Positions 34,318 to 64,000 of a stretch of 64,000 nt of DNA are shown here, piece after piece. The notes beneath the pieces were generated by a model. The model was given only the letters and a program-made list of their open reading frames with translations, searched no databases and had not been told where the DNA came from. The translations under genes were made by a program, and so were the position numbers. Numbering within the stretch: the stretch's first letter is position 1; each line of letters begins with the position of its first letter. The DNA is from Lamellibrachia columna (Eukaryota; Annelida; Polychaeta; Sabellida; Siboglinidae). Location: NCBI GenBank assembly GCA_963662155.1, contig OY759269.1:20846754-20910753 (forward strand), written 5' to 3'.

Positions 34318-34959
34318 TTATATAGCGGCAAATTAACACTTGAGCATGCCCATTTCACTTCATACATTTATGAATATATTGCTGGGCCGGTTTCACGGAT
34401 CATTCCTACCGTACGACGGATCTGATGCGGAAGTTTGATGCAGATTACGTAAATCACAACAATCAGAGAAAACATGCAGAGCGTTCTGTGCCAACGCGCC
34501 GTGTCCTGAACATAAATCATTAAAATATCCATTTCCACTTGTTACCGAAGATTAGTGGTAATAATACGACAGTTAGTAGATTTGGATTACGGTAATTATT
34601 ATAGTTAGTTTTCATAAAATTTTATTCTTAGCAGAGAGATTTACAGTTTATCATTGATCGCTTCCAGTACAGAGTACTACCAAGCACGCGACATCATAAT
34701 GGAATCATGCGTTTTTTATTAACATTAGTAAGATATTAGGACGAAAGGTTCTCACATTTTAATTAAACTTCCGATCTTCATTTTTTATTTAAGGTAATCG
34801 GTGTTTTGTGCTACCAGTACAATGTCGCACTGATTGACTTCTGTGATCCAGATTGACCAGTGTGAACTATGTCTCTTTTATCACACGCTCTATGTTTCGA
34901 ACAAACTTTATCCATATATTTTACGTTTGACTTTTCACATCTTCTTACTTGAGTAGTTT

Positions 34960-35245
34960 TGTTGATGCCACGAGAGCGTTACTAGCGAGATAACACACGG
35001 CTGTCTTGTTCTGAGAATCCGTCTGACGTCTGGCGTCCGAACAATCGCGTGTCTATGCCAACACGGGTAGTCGATCGCGTTCGAAATGATTCAAACGTCA
35101 GACGGATTCTCACAACGAGGCAGCCGTGTGTTATCTGTGTTGATATATCACGGTAAAATGCTCTAGACCAATCATGTAGGCTTTTTACCGTGATATATCC
35201 ATCCAGATAATGCACGGCTGCGTCGTTCTGAGAATCCTATGTTAA
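34960..35245. mobile_element. Compound foldback cluster
   Basis: Three palindromic features in a row: a ~42-bp inverted pair (34991-35033 and 35095-35138; GATAACACACGGCTG core), a 17-bp pair GATATATCACGGTAAAA (35142-35158) with its complement (35184-35200), and a third copy of the ACGGCTG...TTCTGAGAATCC unit at 35206-35240. MITE-like, no coding capacity. Confidence 0.6.
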
Positions 35246-36300
35246 ACATACGTTTGTGAATGTCGATATCAGCACTTCTAGCCATTGTATGAATCATAAT
35301 ATTAATACACGTAAATATATCACGCCACTGAAACCAAACCTGTATTTAACCCTTCATCATTTGTGGGGTCTTAAGATCTAACTTATACTTAGGATCATTC
35401 TCTCCGAGTGTCCGTTACGACCAAAGAACCAACAACTTTCAAGTGCTACAAACATACCCCGTATTACAGTGTATCTGTACAACAAACAGCGTAGATCTTT
35501 CAGTAGTGTCCCTATGCTGTTTTTCCATATTAAAAATCTTTTGAGAAAAGTATCATCCAAGAAACCTGTTGTATTAATTAATTGTTTTTATTTATTATTA
35601 TAATTATTAATAATAGTTTATTATTTATTGATCATTGGCACTCAGTAGTAAATCATCTTACGAATTATTTTGCGAAAGGTTTGATCTCATTTAAGGGTTT
35701 TTTCTCCATTATTTTGCCAGGTGTGTTTAGGGGTAGAGGAAGTAGAAGTGGAATCTGCTACTTATTAGAAACAAAACAAAATAAAATTAAGGCCATAAGT
35801 GACCAAATACAACTACTTACATGAGTCAGGCATTTGTAACACTGTGTGTTTAACTGAAGTGATATTCAAACACTTATGAACCATCACAATTTTAGACAAC
35901 CGTAAGATGCTCTTTGAATATAGCCACTTATGGCTGTCGCAATTCAGCCAGTTGCGCAAACAGTTTTAGTGCAGATATTTACTCAATAAGTCGATGGTAA
36001 GTACGAGTCAACATTTCATAATTTTGTGTGCATTCGTGTCTGTTTGCGTGCGTGAATACGTGCGTGTGTGTCCGTGTGTGTATGTTTGTATGTGCGTGTG
36101 AGTCCGTGTATATATGTTTGCATGTGCGTGTGCGTGTCTAGACACACCGTATACCGACACCAACAAATAATCACGCTTACACAAAGCGTTGATTTAAGTT
36201 ACTATGTTTAACAAAAAATCATAGCGACATCAACCACAACCGCCACAACAACTAACCCACCAGTTTGTGACAGTCCTAGCTAGATACCACCACCGCAAAA
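35246..36300. promoter_or_regulatory. Upstream region of the Mcr-like gene
   Basis: Holds a GT-rich tract (36,028-36,138) starting ~270 bp before the start codon, and otherwise AT-rich DNA. No TATA box or transcription start could be fixed. The context before the ATG (CCGCAAAAATG) is acceptable for a metazoan start. Confidence 0.35.

Positions 36301-64000
<27,700 letters not shown>

Overview
The window looks like genomic DNA from an invertebrate animal, probably marine. It is AT-rich, has short GT-AG exons in long introns, is loaded with microsatellites, and carries many broken non-LTR retrotransposons (CR1, L2 and several endonuclease/RT families), a tRNA-derived SINE and MITE-like elements. 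A lophotrochozoan such as a mollusc would fit, but the sequence alone does not settle the taxon. No prokaryotic signals (operons, Shine-Dalgarno sites, CRISPR) are seen.

Two host genes can be reconstructed exon by exon with consistent reading phase. (1) On the minus strand, about 14.2 to 5.8 kb, lies STN1 (OBFC1), the OB-fold subunit of the CST telomere-maintenance complex. Seven exons give about 289 residues; the last part of the C-terminal winged-helix region is not resolved. (2) On the plus strand, from 36,301 past the right edge, lies a large secreted protein of the alpha-2-macroglobulin/complement C3/CD109/TEP superfamily. I resolve 29 exons (about 1,238 residues) from the signal peptide through the MG domains, an LDL-receptor class A module, the CUB region and most of the thioester domain. 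The thioester pentapeptide is replaced by Thr-Asn-Ala-Glu-Ser, and the LDLa module sits between MG6 and MG7. This is the arrangement known for arthropod macroglobulin complement-related (Mcr) proteins, so I call it Mcr-like.

Layout: 0-3.2 kb, a decayed Jockey/CR1-group LINE (minus). 3.3-5.8 kb, hairpins, an ~82-bp GC-rich minisatellite and a GGGCCTGGGC-rich repeat. 5.8-14.2 kb, STN1, whose introns contain a TA-flanked MITE, a 3'-truncated CR1 with an SGNH-esterase ORF1, and an L2 tail. 14.8-29.4 kb, a retrotransposon nest: LINE tail, hAT-like MITE, a CR1 split by a minus-strand LINE, a LINE inserted into a ~170-180-bp satellite with a perfect 15-bp target duplication, a SINE, and another CR1. 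29.4-36.3 kb, mostly featureless DNA with a THAP-like mini-exon, inverted repeats and foldback elements. 36.3-64 kb, the Mcr-like gene; its introns hold very long CAG, CA, TA, CATA and GGT tracts often within ~100 bp of splice sites, a 330-bp inverted-repeat pair enclosing exon 23, and a LINE with the structure expected of twin priming.

The two genes are transcribed divergently, ~22 kb apart, and nothing suggests a shared function.
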